Source: Gemmatimonadota bacterium
GTDB lineage: Bacteria; Gemmatimonadota; Gemmatimonadetes; Longimicrobiales; Gaopeijiaceae
Reading direction: 5' to 3'
Length of the DNA stretch: 64,000 nt
Assembly: GCA_022823145.1 (NCBI GenBank)
Contig: JAJDXS010000029.1
Span: 62,001-126,000 of the forward strand
Under the pieces are notes generated by a model. The model had not been told where the DNA came from. It made no database searches and saw only the letters and a program-made list of their open reading frames with translations. This document shows, one piece after another, positions 39,001 to 47,771 of the stretch; position 1 is the stretch's first letter; each line of letters opens with the position of its first letter. A program made the translations under genes and the position numbers.

Positions 39001-39435
39001 AGCAGCCAGATCGTCCGGGATCCGGGCGACCTCCTGAAGTGCCCGCCGCGTCGTGACCATGACCCTTGCGCGCGCCGTGAGGAGGGCCTCGAAGGCTTCT
39101 ACCCGCCGGCCCGCCAGCGTGAGCTGGGGATCGTCGCCGGTGTCATCGGCGGATACCCCCTCGCGCTGAGGATAGTGGGCGACCGCGCCCGCACCCAGCA
39201 GTGTTTCCAGATCGCCCAGATGCTCGCCGGCCTCGCCGGGTGAGGAAGCTGCGACAACCCACAGCCGGTTGGGGAGCCGCTCCGCGAGTGCGGCGATTAC
39301 AGCTAGCGGAAGAGAGCCGACGGCGCCGCCAACTGTCCGTGTGACTCCGGGCGCGGGCATGCCGTGCAACAGCGTCTCAAACGCGGGAGTGGACGTGACC
39401 GCCCCGGTGGCGGGATGTGAGCCGGTCCTAGACAC
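35998..39435 (-). CDS. mfd: Transcription-repair coupling factor
   Basis: From the GTG at 39435 this is a 1145-residue protein, as expected for Mfd. Visible are the UvrB-like N-terminal region, the RNA-polymerase-interacting domain (LTPGDHVVHMEHGIGRFRGL), and the RecG-like translocase with Walker A GDAGYGKTEVAVRAA, DEEQRMGVRQKERLK and TLTATPIPRTLYLSL. GRVGRWDRRAYCYL and the TRCF C-terminal domain follow. It removes RNA polymerase stalled at lesions and recruits UvrA. GTG 39435 overlaps the preceding gene by eight bases; the next usable start (39360) would truncate the UvrB-like region. It sits in the middle of the eight-gene minus-strand run. Confidence 0.96.
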   Translation of the reverse strand: MSRTGSHPATGAVTSTPAFETLLHGMPAPGVTRTVGGAVGSLPLAVIAALAERLPNRLWVVAASSPGEAGEHLGDLETLLGAGAVAHYPQREGVSADDTGDDPQLTLAGRRVEAFEALLTARARVMVTTRRALQEVARIPDDLAALRLTVKTGQRLRRDTLIEALDARGFERVPIVERPGCYAVRGGLIDLFSFGAAAPARVEFWGDDVESIRSFDILDQRSTNTTDRADILPVRFGGHATADPARCSILERFPRDTVLVRDSDRPWADSAGHPWRQVEKQYSEAVRHGNPATSPAALFLTPETLAGRARRHPQLVFVEEHVGDPVFQVRRPPPIERNTRRLASFLAGAEARGATTHLLCDNEGQAARLEELITDRKGISPRGCHVVVGSLSGGFMVSDARPPANFLTDHEIFRRSRKLRRSKRFRGAAALESLAQLTPGDHVVHMEHGIGRFRGLERVVIGDESIESLVVVYDQDEVLRVPVYLLDQVERWVGAHPEDRPPSLHRIGGKRWKSLKRKTQAAINRMTAELLDLYAARRARRGNAFSADTRWQREMESSFLYEDTPDQRRAVEDVKRDMQSSGIMDRLVCGDAGYGKTEVAVRAAFKAVQDGKQVAVLAPTTVLVAQHAKTFGDRLADYPVRVVSLSRLDSPARQREVIAELAGGTADIVIGTHRLLSPDVAFRDLGLVVIDEEQRMGVRQKERLKRLRTTVDVLTLTATPIPRTLYLSLTGVRDLSLIRTPPRDRMPIVTHVIGWSDHLIAEACQQELDRGGQVFFLHNRVETIDTAAERVRRLVPRAAVGVAHGQMPARQLDRAMTDFVQGDTDILVCSSIIENGLDVPNANTLIVTGADRFGLSQLYQIRGRVGRWDRRAYCYLIVPQKITPEAEKRLRVLEHYTELGSGYQIALRDLEVRGAGNLLGEDQSGYAHAVGIDTYMRLIENAVRRIREGPDRRDHPRPEVTMDGDAYLPDEYVPDQHQKLHLYRRLSKMSGHAEVEALAEELRDRFGRIPVQASRLLEKSLLAITGQRAGVSRILVRRNSARINFVSAVVPRMSALEKALAGEPVGIEVRRISPLSVILECSDRRRLANLVVRAIDALGGGDSSFGVDDVARNEPNTRDTAERVLESPIGTRTGLLAESTHDARY

Positions 39436-41470
39436 TTGCGGCCGGATTGCTCCCAACTCGCCTGGGCCTCGTCCCGTCCCTCGGTCCGGGACGGTCGCGC
39501 ACGAGACGGTCCTCGCCGCCACTGGGCCGGGAGCGCAATCCGCGCGCGGCGGCCACGACTGTCTCGAGGATCAGAAGCGCGAGCAGCAGCGCGGCGAGCG
39601 GGCGCCACGGCTCCGGTCCTCTCCCGGACCGGAAGATGTGGCTCGACCACGAGGCCGCGTCGTCGACGATGTCGAGGGTGCCCGGGATCGCTTGCCGCAC
39701 CTGGGCAACCGATGCCGGGGTCAGGTCGGTTTCGGTGGGTGGTGCGTTGACCGGAACGGCATCCAGAATGCTGTCTCCGGCGACGGGCTGGTACAATCCG
39801 ACCAATGTGGTCGCGAAGAAGGGCTGGTCTCCGTCGACCGCGTGCTCGGTTCCCTCCGGACCCTGTACCGCCGTGGTCACCGGGGGGGGGCGAAAGTTGG
39901 ATCCGGCCGTTACCGAAGCACTTCCGTCGCCTCCTGCCGACCAGCGGTCGATCGCCCATTCCAGCAGCGGTATCATTGCCGCCGAAACGGGGAGGCTCGT
40001 GGATTCCCCGTCGAAGGGCGACGCCAGGAGTACGTAGGGACCCGCCGCGGAACTCCCCGCCAGGAGCCACGGCTCTCCGTTGGACAGGGTGATCACCGCT
40101 CCTGCCGAGGGAACCGGCGCATCCGCCCCGCCCGCCGGAACCCCGTCGCCGCCGCCTCCCGCACGCGGCGGCGCCTCGGTCGAGACCAACGGAAAGAACC
40201 GCCGGATTTCGAGATCGCTCACATCGATCGGAAGATCACTGGCAGCGACGCGCGCTCCCCCGATCCTCCCGGGTTCGTACCGGAAGGGGATTCCGGCTTC
40301 GGCCAGACGCCGGTTGAGCGCGGGCAGCTGTGCGGGGTCCGGGTGGGGCGCCACGAAAGCACTCTGCGCAAGACCCCGGCGCTCCAGACCCTCGCCGCCG
40401 ATGCTCACGAGGGTGGCGGCACGACCCGGTCCCCCCAGCACGATACGGTCGTTCTCCTCCAGCACCGCCAACGCTTCCTGGAGAAAGAACGAAGCCTGAC
40501 CCAGCACCGCCACCGGGGTGGGTTCGCGCACGGTGAAGGAAAAGTAGCGGCGGTCGTCCGCGGTGAGCGGATCGGGGTCGATCTCGGCGTAGCCGTCCAC
40601 ACGGCCCGCGGGGAACGGGCCAGCCGGCAGCCGGACCGTGGCGCCCACGGGAACCGTGGCCGCGGCCCGAACCTGTCCGTCGATGTAGAGCCGAACGCCT
40701 GCCGTGTCCGCCGTGCCGCTCCCGATGACCGCGATCGCCGCCTCGGTGCGCCGGCCCGCGAGCGGCGGGAGCCCCCCTCCGAACGAGATGCTCGCGATCC
40801 CTCTGTTCTCGGAAGCGCGTGCGGACGCCCCGAACAGGACGACGGGGATGTTCTCTGCCGGCGGAGCCGCTTCCGAGAACCCGGAGGCCTGGAGGTCGGT
40901 AAAGACGTGGACTTCGTGATTCGGCAAATCGCTCTGCCCGACCAGTGCTCTGGCGCGTTCAACGGCCCGGGTAAGGTCCCCCCGTGTGTGGGCGGGGTGC
41001 GTGCCTTCGATGGCTTCGAGCGCCTGGGCCGTACCTCCGGGCACGGCGGGATCCCAGGGCGTACCCGCCCGGACCACCCAGATCACGTCGTCATGACTCG
41101 CTCCCGTGACGCTTTGCCGTGCAACCGCCTTCAGCGTATCGAGCCGCCGCCGACCGTCCTCGATGATCGTGGTGCTCATCGAATTGTCGATGACCAGGGC
41201 CAGAGCGGTGGGGTCGTGGCTTCCCCCCGCACCCGGGAAGTGCATGCGGGCTCCGAGCACGACGGCGATGACCACGATCGCCGTACGCAGAAGCAGCAAC
41301 AGCAGCTGCTGGGTGCGGATCTGCCGCGCATGGTCCCGCTCCGTCCTCAGCAGATACCGAATCGCGGGGAAGGTGAAGGTCTTGCTCTCCTGCCGATAGA
41401 ACAGATGCAGGATGATCGGGACCAGAACGGCCGCTCCCGCCACGAGGAACAGAGGGTTGAGGAAGCCCAT
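39428..41470 (-). CDS. BatA-like VWA membrane protein
   Basis: This 680-residue protein has the BatA N-terminal double membrane region (residues 1-75, MGFLNPLFLVAGAAVLVPII then a second helix at 57-75). A von Willebrand A domain follows at about 88-190, with the MIDAS-like motif VIDNSMST. A long beta-rich periplasmic part and one C-terminal helix (about 625-645) complete the protein. Proteins of this family sit in Bat/aerotolerance-type operons with DUF58 and MoxR proteins. Here the DUF58 gene ends right at its start (41471), while a MoxR gene is missing. A run of nine C residues (G9 on the plus strand, 39882-39890) lies in the coding sequence at the PPP segment near residue 528. Confidence 0.82.
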   Translation of the reverse strand: MGFLNPLFLVAGAAVLVPIILHLFYRQESKTFTFPAIRYLLRTERDHARQIRTQQLLLLLLRTAIVVIAVVLGARMHFPGAGGSHDPTALALVIDNSMSTTIIEDGRRRLDTLKAVARQSVTGASHDDVIWVVRAGTPWDPAVPGGTAQALEAIEGTHPAHTRGDLTRAVERARALVGQSDLPNHEVHVFTDLQASGFSEAAPPAENIPVVLFGASARASENRGIASISFGGGLPPLAGRRTEAAIAVIGSGTADTAGVRLYIDGQVRAAATVPVGATVRLPAGPFPAGRVDGYAEIDPDPLTADDRRYFSFTVREPTPVAVLGQASFFLQEALAVLEENDRIVLGGPGRAATLVSIGGEGLERRGLAQSAFVAPHPDPAQLPALNRRLAEAGIPFRYEPGRIGGARVAASDLPIDVSDLEIRRFFPLVSTEAPPRAGGGGDGVPAGGADAPVPSAGAVITLSNGEPWLLAGSSAAGPYVLLASPFDGESTSLPVSAAMIPLLEWAIDRWSAGGDGSASVTAGSNFRPPPVTTAVQGPEGTEHAVDGDQPFFATTLVGLYQPVAGDSILDAVPVNAPPTETDLTPASVAQVRQAIPGTLDIVDDAASWSSHIFRSGRGPEPWRPLAALLLALLILETVVAAARGLRSRPSGGEDRLVRDRPGPRDGTRPRRVGSNPAASV

Positions 41471-42400
41471 TCAGGGGAGGCGCTGGCGTTTCCAGAGGTA
41501 GAAGCGCAGCGCGCGCGAAAGGGGTTCGTCGGTCCCGATGGTCGAGTAGGCGATTCCTCGGCTCGTGAGGCTGGTCGTCCAGTCCGTCACGGCGTTTTCC
41601 ACCGCGTCGCGGTACTGGCGCCGGACATCCGCCACCGAAACGCGTAGCGAATCACCGGTTTCGGGATCGACGAAACGCGTTTCGCCGGTGGTCGGCAGGT
41701 CGCGCTCGCCGGGATCGATGAGGTGGAAGACGAGCACCTCGTGTCCGGTGTGCTGCAGGTAGATGAGGGCTTTGGCCGTCTCGGCGGGATCGACCAGCAG
41801 ATCCGAGATCAGAATTACCAGCCCCTTGCGCTTCAGCTGCATCGCCACCTTGGTGATCGCCGACTCCGCGTCGGTCCTGCCTCCACCCTTCAGGGCGTGC
41901 AGGTGTTGAAGGAGGAGCCGCCAGTGTACCTTGCCGCCCCGGGCGCGTACCTGCCGCACAATCCTCTCATGGAAGGCCATGAGACCCACGATGTCGCCCT
42001 GACGGGTCAGGATCAGTGAAATCGCCGCCGCGAGGTGCTTGGCGTACCACAGCTTGGTGGGAAGGTTCGGCCGGGAGGACCAGTCCATCGACTCGCTGAT
42101 ATCGATGAGCATGTAGGCGCGCAGATTGGTCTCCTCCTCGTACTGCTTGACGTAGAAGCGATCGGAGCGCGCATACATCCGCCAGTCCAGCGTACGCAGG
42201 TCGTCGCCGGGCTGGTAGGCCCGGTTTTCCGCGAATTCCGCCGAGAAACCGCGGTTAGGCGAGCGGTGCAGGCCGAGGAGGAAACCGTGAACGACCTGTC
42301 TGGCGATGATGTCGATGCCGCTGAGCTGTGCGAGCGTCGCGGGATCAATCAGATCGGCCCGGCGGTCCCGGTGGGGCGTGACCGTTTCGTTGGTAGCCAT
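41471..42400 (-). CDS. DUF58 domain protein
   Basis: This 309-residue protein has the DUF58 core: GFLLGLHRSPNRGFSAEF, then REYQ-like NRAYQPGDDLRTLDWRMYAR and YVKQYEEETN. A degenerate VWA-like region follows, with LIDISESMDW (near 100) and LISDLLVDP. DUF58 proteins associate with MoxR ATPases and VWA proteins in envelope or metal-insertion-type chaperone systems. The ATG at 42400 starts the family-like part; further upstream in the frame is non-homologous. The stop is directly adjacent to the BatA-like start, so the two are translated together. No MoxR gene lies upstream, where a TonB receptor ends 97 bases away. The 97-base gap holds nothing recognisable. Confidence 0.9.
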   Translation of the reverse strand: MATNETVTPHRDRRADLIDPATLAQLSGIDIIARQVVHGFLLGLHRSPNRGFSAEFAENRAYQPGDDLRTLDWRMYARSDRFYVKQYEEETNLRAYMLIDISESMDWSSRPNLPTKLWYAKHLAAAISLILTRQGDIVGLMAFHERIVRQVRARGGKVHWRLLLQHLHALKGGGRTDAESAITKVAMQLKRKGLVILISDLLVDPAETAKALIYLQHTGHEVLVFHLIDPGERDLPTTGETRFVDPETGDSLRVSVADVRRQYRDAVENAVTDWTTSLTSRGIAYSTIGTDEPLSRALRFYLWKRQRLP

Positions 42401-42497
42401 GGCCCATACAATCTGCGTGCACGCCCCCGCGCACGGAAGAGTCCCGCCCGGGGGAGCCACCATTCCGGGCGCAACCGCAAGGTGTCAACCAGGGTCG

Positions 42498-45400
42498 TCA
42501 GCTTCCCGGACGATACGTCACCTGCAGCTTGATCCGCCGGCCCTTCGGGCTGTGCGTAAAGCCGTCGTAGGACTGCTCCCACCGGACGAGCGGCGGGGCG
42601 CTGCCCAGCACGTTCATGACCGAAAGGCCCAGATCGAGTTGTTCCGACGTGCGGCGCAACACGCTGAAGTCCAGCGTCGCGAATCGGTCGATGTCCTCGA
42701 ACTCGGTTCCCGCGAAAGCCCCGTTGGTGTACCCCGAAACGGTGTTGAGGTAGCTCACCGCGCTGTAGTCGCCCACGTGATACCCGGCAGAGAAGCTCGT
42801 CTTCCATTGGGGCAGTGGAGGTGCGATGGGATTGCCCCAGTTGAGCTTGCCCGCCGCTTCGTGCGCCGGGAACACTTCCGTCCCGTTCAGATCGAGGGCC
42901 CGGACGAAGAACTCCCTCGTGTAGGTGCCATCCACCCCGAACGACACGATCGCCTCACCCACTGGCATGCGGCTGGCCATGTGCAGATCGATTCCCGACA
43001 TGCGGATCCCCGGCCAGTTGACGAAGCCAGCCTCTATGCGTTCCACGGACTGAACGTCGCAGGTACCGGTGCCCCGTCCATCAGGACAGGTCACGAACTG
43101 CTGCACCGCCGCCCGCTGGCTTCCACCCGCGGCGTACAGGCTCGCAACGCCCTCATAGGGGAACACGTCGATCACGTCCTTGAAATCGTAGCTCCAATAG
43201 TCGACCGATGCCCGAACGCGAGTGAGCTGCAGGATCGCTCCGACGTTGTAGGTGAACGCCCGTTCCGGCACCAGGTCCTTGTCTCCGTAGGTGTCGATGG
43301 CCTTGTAGATGCCGGCGGCGCTCACATACTGCAGTCCCGTGTTCAGATCCTCGTTGAGATCGTCAACCGAAGGAGTCCGGAAGGTGGTCTGAACCGAAGT
43401 GCGCAGCGCCAGGGGCTCCGCGAGTTCGATGCGCAGTGCAACCTTCGGGTCGAAGCTCCTGACCGAACCGTGAAACTCGTAGTTGGCGGCGATCTGGCCG
43501 CGAATCCGGGGGCCGAGTCGAAGTTGCGATTCAGCGAAGAAGCGGTGAACGGTCTGGTTGTCGTCGTAGTGGAAGAAACCGCCCGTGAAGTGGAAGGGCC
43601 CGAACTGGTCCGGACAGCTGCGGTCGTCCGGGACGGGGCACGGCGTCAACGCGAGATCGCCGGGGCGATTGGGAACCGCGCCCACGCCAACCCTGCGGAA
43701 CTGGTAGCCGGTGGCAAACTCCGTCTCATCCGTCAGGGCGCCCTTCAGCATCGCGTCGAAGGCGAAGAGGTTGGCGTCGTTGTCCAGATCGACTTCGTCG
43801 TTGATCCAGTCGATCAGCTCGGGGCGGTTCTCCAGGCCGGCAACGTAGTCCGGGTTGGGCTGGTTACGAAAACGGGCGCCGGGCTGGGTTGCGTTCGCGT
43901 GCGCGTTGCTGAACGGATTGTAGTACCAGCAGTCGCCCTGGCCGGCCGTCTTTCCACCCGTCGGCCCCAGCGCCATGCCCGAGGGGCTCGACGGATCGAC
44001 GACCACTCCAACCCCACAGTCGGGCCCACCGAAGCCCCTGTACGCCAGGAATTTGCGGTAGAGATACTCGCCGGGGAGATTGGAGTTGCCTGCCGACCTC
44101 GAAAAGCTGCCGGCGAATTCGAACGCCATTTCTCTTCCGCCGAGGCCTTCGAAACTCCGTTCGACGGAGCCGGCGATCCGTTGCGTCCGGGAGTCGCGCC
44201 GCAACGTCCGGGGCGGGCCGGCATTCCCGACCATGCGGCCGAAAAAGTACCAGTCGTTCTCCAGGCAGCTTTCGGTGGTCGAGAACCCGGCGCTCGGTCC
44301 GTGCTGGCGGCAGAACGCCTGCCTGCCCGGATGCTCGGGCGCGATAAGCTGGGCTCCGTTGTAGGCGGAGATGGGCGGGTAGGAGGGCGTGGTCACCCAG
44401 TTGGGCGTGGTAGCTTCGGCCCACAGCGCTTCCAGGTGGTAGTTGTTGCCGCGACCGAAGCTGCCGTTGAGTTCGGCGAAGGCGCGGATCTGCCGCGAGG
44501 CGTCAGAGACGTTGTCGTAGGGGTCGTATCGAAAACGACAGGTCTCCGCCTCTTCCAGGAAGCCCCCGAAGTCACGGCAGTTGGGATCGACGAAGACGCC
44601 TCCCCAGCCGCCGTAGTGCGCGTCGGTGAGTGCCGAGACGAACTCGTCCTTCGTTTCATTGCCGGTCAGCCTGGGAAAGAGAAAGGCGCCCGGGTTGCCT
44701 GTGTACGACCAGCCGCCGCCCCCCGGGGTGAAGTCGCTCAGGGCCCAACCCACCTCTTCGGGCGTAAGCTCCTGCGTGAGGAACACCTCTGCCGAGACGA
44801 CGGCGTGCGCGCTCTCACCCACCGGTGAGCCCCAGATGGCTCCGGCATTCGTTTCTCCCGCATTCGCGAAATACTCATGGGAGCCGGAGATCTCGAAGCC
44901 CTCGAAATCGCCGCGGGTCAGGAAGTTCACGACTCCCGCCACGGCGTCCGAACCGTACACCGCCGACGCGCCCTCCTTGACGACCTCGACCCTGTCCAGG
45001 GCGATCGACGGAAACGCGTTGACATCGACGAAACGGCCGCCCCTCAGGCGGATCGGCAGGTATACCTGGCGGCGCCCGTTGAGGAGAACGAGGGTTCGCG
45101 AAGCACCGATGCCGCGAAGGTTCACGGTGGCCACCGTCTCCGACACAAGGCCCGGGGGTCTCGTGTTGTACCAGCCCTGGCGGGCTCCGAGAATCCCGTG
45201 GCTGGCGGTGACGTTCCGGAAGAAGTCGAACGCCTGCGGGGATCCCTGCTCGGCCAGCGTCCGGCGGCCCGCAACCGTCACGGAGTAGGGCAGTTCGACG
45301 GGCGACTCGGCGAAGGCGGTGCCGGTCACCACGATCTCTTCGAGATGGAGAACGGTGTGTTCCAGCAGCAGTTCCACCGCCACGGTCGCACCTTCCGCGA

Positions 45401-45686
45401 CGGTGACACTCAGGGTGGTGGTCAGGTGTCCGACCATCTGCGCCTGGATCTCATGCGTACCGGCCGGCACTCCCGGAAGCACGAACCGCCCGCCCGCACG
45501 TGACAACACACCGATCTCCAGCGCCGGTATGCTGACCTGGGCCCCCACGAGCGGCTCACCCGTCTCTCCGTCGGCAACGGTTCCGGTGATCGTACCGGGT
45601 GACTGTGCCGTGGCCGTCGCCAGCGGCAGAAGGCTCAGGACGCACGCAGCCTTCACGACCACGATCGCCTTTGTGCGCAAGGACAT
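42498..45686 (-). CDS. TonB-dependent outer-membrane receptor with carboxypeptidase-regulatory domain
   Basis: This 1062-residue protein has a signal peptide (1-28, ending ATAQ) and a CarboxypepD_reg-like beta-sandwich at about 30-115 (GTITGTVADGETGEPLVGAQVSI). A TonB box-like EEIVVTG precedes the plug (about 125-265: NLRGIGASRTLVLLNGRRQVY, AVYGSDAVAGVVNFLTRG), followed by the 22-strand barrel. It imports a large substrate across the outer membrane using TonB energy. The sequence ends in VTYRPGS rather than an aromatic residue. No SusD partner or ABC importer is adjacent, so the substrate is unknown. GGAGGG lies six bases upstream of the start. The 222-base gap to lepA must contain its promoter. 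Confidence 0.93.
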   Translation of the reverse strand: MSLRTKAIVVVKAACVLSLLPLATATAQSPGTITGTVADGETGEPLVGAQVSIPALEIGVLSRAGGRFVLPGVPAGTHEIQAQMVGHLTTTLSVTVAEGATVAVELLLEHTVLHLEEIVVTGTAFAESPVELPYSVTVAGRRTLAEQGSPQAFDFFRNVTASHGILGARQGWYNTRPPGLVSETVATVNLRGIGASRTLVLLNGRRQVYLPIRLRGGRFVDVNAFPSIALDRVEVVKEGASAVYGSDAVAGVVNFLTRGDFEGFEISGSHEYFANAGETNAGAIWGSPVGESAHAVVSAEVFLTQELTPEEVGWALSDFTPGGGGWSYTGNPGAFLFPRLTGNETKDEFVSALTDAHYGGWGGVFVDPNCRDFGGFLEEAETCRFRYDPYDNVSDASRQIRAFAELNGSFGRGNNYHLEALWAEATTPNWVTTPSYPPISAYNGAQLIAPEHPGRQAFCRQHGPSAGFSTTESCLENDWYFFGRMVGNAGPPRTLRRDSRTQRIAGSVERSFEGLGGREMAFEFAGSFSRSAGNSNLPGEYLYRKFLAYRGFGGPDCGVGVVVDPSSPSGMALGPTGGKTAGQGDCWYYNPFSNAHANATQPGARFRNQPNPDYVAGLENRPELIDWINDEVDLDNDANLFAFDAMLKGALTDETEFATGYQFRRVGVGAVPNRPGDLALTPCPVPDDRSCPDQFGPFHFTGGFFHYDDNQTVHRFFAESQLRLGPRIRGQIAANYEFHGSVRSFDPKVALRIELAEPLALRTSVQTTFRTPSVDDLNEDLNTGLQYVSAAGIYKAIDTYGDKDLVPERAFTYNVGAILQLTRVRASVDYWSYDFKDVIDVFPYEGVASLYAAGGSQRAAVQQFVTCPDGRGTGTCDVQSVERIEAGFVNWPGIRMSGIDLHMASRMPVGEAIVSFGVDGTYTREFFVRALDLNGTEVFPAHEAAGKLNWGNPIAPPLPQWKTSFSAGYHVGDYSAVSYLNTVSGYTNGAFAGTEFEDIDRFATLDFSVLRRTSEQLDLGLSVMNVLGSAPPLVRWEQSYDGFTHSPKGRRIKLQVTYRPGS

Positions 45687-45908
45687 CGGACCCTCCAGGC
45701 AGTCTCGTCAGGATTTCAAGGCCAGCTCCGCTCTCTATCACGCTGCACGCCAACCCCGCGCAAGGTCAAGGCAATGAGCACGATTGACCTGCCAAAACCG
45801 CCTCGGTTAGCTTCCGGCACCCCCGCTGGCCGGGAACGCACGGACGCGATTTCCGGGGGCACGGATGTGCGAAGCGGGCGTTTCCCCCGTTCCCGGCCCT
45901 GCTGACAC

Positions 45909-47717
45909 GTGCGAACCGACCTGATTCGCAACTTCTGCATCATCGCGCACATCGATCACGGCAAATCGACGCTGGCCGACCGCCTGCTGGAGGCCACGGC
46001 CACCGTGGAGCGCCGGCGCATGCGGGATCAGATCCTGGACTCCAACGAGCTCGAAAGGGAGCGCGGGATCACGATCAAGCTCCACGCCATCCGCATGGAC
46101 TACAGCGCTCGCGATGGGCTGGAATACCGCTTCAACCTGATCGACACACCCGGCCACGTCGACTTCACCTACGAGGTGTCGCGCTCGCTGGCGGCGTGCG
46201 AAGGGGCGATCCTGGTCGTCGACGCGACCCAGGGCATCCAGGCCCAGACCCTCTCCAACCTCTTCCTGGCCCTCGACGCGGACCTCGAGATCGTGCCCGT
46301 GCTCAACAAGATAGACCTGCCCGGCGCCGAGCCGGAGCGCCGCCGTGACGAGGTTGCGGATCTCATGGGGATCCAACCGGAGTCGATCCTCGAGGCGAGC
46401 GCCAAGGAGGGGACGGGCATCGGCGCCATCCTGGAAGCGCTCGTGGAGAGAATTCCGCCGCCGTCGGGCGACCCTGAAGCCCCGTTGCGGGCGCTCATCT
46501 TCGACTCGTACTACGACCAGTACCTCGGCGCCGTCCCCTCGATCCGCGTGGTCGACGGCACGGTCCGGACGGGCACGAAGATCGCCTTCGGGACCGTCGA
46601 CGCCCGCTACGAAGTCACCGAAGTGGGACACATGCAGCTCGGTCGCTTCCCATCCGCCTCCCTCGGCCCCGGCGAGGTGGGATACCTGGTGGCGGCCATC
46701 AAGGCGGTGTCGGATACGCGCGTCGGCGACACGATCCTCGACGCCGCGCGTCCCGCCGGCGAATTGCTCCCGGGATACCAGGAGGTCAAGCCGATGGTGT
46801 TCGCGGGCCTCTATCCCACCGATTCCGATGGCTACGAGGAATTGCGCGACGCGCTGCACCGGCTCCACCTCAACGACGCGTCGCTGAGGTTCGAACCGGA
46901 GACCTCACGGGCGCTGGGATTCGGGTTCCGCTGCGGCTTTCTCGGCCTTCTGCACCTCGAGATCGTGCAGGAGCGGCTGGATCGCGAATTCGGCGTCAGG
47001 CTCATCACCACCGTCCCCAACGTGAAGTACCGGGTGGACATGCAGGGTGGCGGCAAGGTCTGGGTCGAGAACCCCTCCGAACTCCCGGACCGGGCTCTGG
47101 TCGACGCGGTCGCGGAGCCCGTGGTGCGTGCGCGGATCGTGGTGCCATCGACCTATATCGGCAATGTGCAGAAGCTGTGCCACGAGCGCCGCGGCGTCTT
47201 CAAGGGTATGCACTACCTGGATCCGCACCGGGTCGAGCTGGACTTCGAGTTGCCGCTGGCCGAAATCGTCCTCGACTTCTACGGGCGCCTGAAGGGCGGA
47301 ACCCGCGGCTACGCGTCCCTGGACTACGAGTTCCAGGAGTATCGAATAAACGACCTCGTCAAGCTCGACGTCATGGTCAACAGGGACCCGGTCGACGCCT
47401 TCTCCGTCATCCTCCACCGCGAGAATGCATACCATCATGGCCGCGCCCTGATCCGCAAGCTGCGAAAGCTGATACCCCGACAGCAGTTCGAGGTGGCGCT
47501 GCAGGCCGCGATCGGCGGTCAGGTCATCGCCCGCGAGACCGTCAAGGCGCTGCGCAAGAACGTGACCGCCAAGTGCTACGGCGGCGACATCACGCGCAAG
47601 CGCAAGCTTCTCGAACGCCAGAAGGAGGGGAAGAGGAGGATGAAGCAGGTGGGCTCGGTGGAGATCCCGCAAGAGGCGTTCATGGCCGTGCTGGAACTGG
47701 ATAGCACCGAGTCGTGA
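45909..47717 (+). CDS. lepA: Elongation factor 4 (back-translocase)
   Basis: This 602-residue protein matches the family length. G-domain motifs are AHIDHGKST at 13-21 (G1), the switch-I region [17 protein letters not shown] (G3) and NKIDLPGA (G4). The LepA-specific C-terminal domain with [20 protein letters not shown] is present, along with domains II-IV. It is a ribosomal GTPase that remodels stalled or mistranslocated ribosomes and helps 30S biogenesis. The start is GTG 45909, giving [16 protein letters not shown], in agreement with homologues; no clear ribosome-binding site precedes it. The ROK kinase gene follows after 54 bases, so lepA may head the plus-strand unit up to 52409. Confidence 0.97.
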   Translation: MRTDLIRNFCIIAHIDHGKSTLADRLLEATATVERRRMRDQILDSNELERERGITIKLHAIRMDYSARDGLEYRFNLIDTPGHVDFTYEVSRSLAACEGAILVVDATQGIQAQTLSNLFLALDADLEIVPVLNKIDLPGAEPERRRDEVADLMGIQPESILEASAKEGTGIGAILEALVERIPPPSGDPEAPLRALIFDSYYDQYLGAVPSIRVVDGTVRTGTKIAFGTVDARYEVTEVGHMQLGRFPSASLGPGEVGYLVAAIKAVSDTRVGDTILDAARPAGELLPGYQEVKPMVFAGLYPTDSDGYEELRDALHRLHLNDASLRFEPETSRALGFGFRCGFLGLLHLEIVQERLDREFGVRLITTVPNVKYRVDMQGGGKVWVENPSELPDRALVDAVAEPVVRARIVVPSTYIGNVQKLCHERRGVFKGMHYLDPHRVELDFELPLAEIVLDFYGRLKGGTRGYASLDYEFQEYRINDLVKLDVMVNRDPVDAFSVILHRENAYHHGRALIRKLRKLIPRQQFEVALQAAIGGQVIARETVKALRKNVTAKCYGGDITRKRKLLERQKEGKRRMKQVGSVEIPQEAFMAVLELDSTES

Positions 47718-47771
47718 GTGTGGTGCCGACGGCCGCGCCTGGCAGCCCGCCAAGGCACGGCAGCCCCGTCG

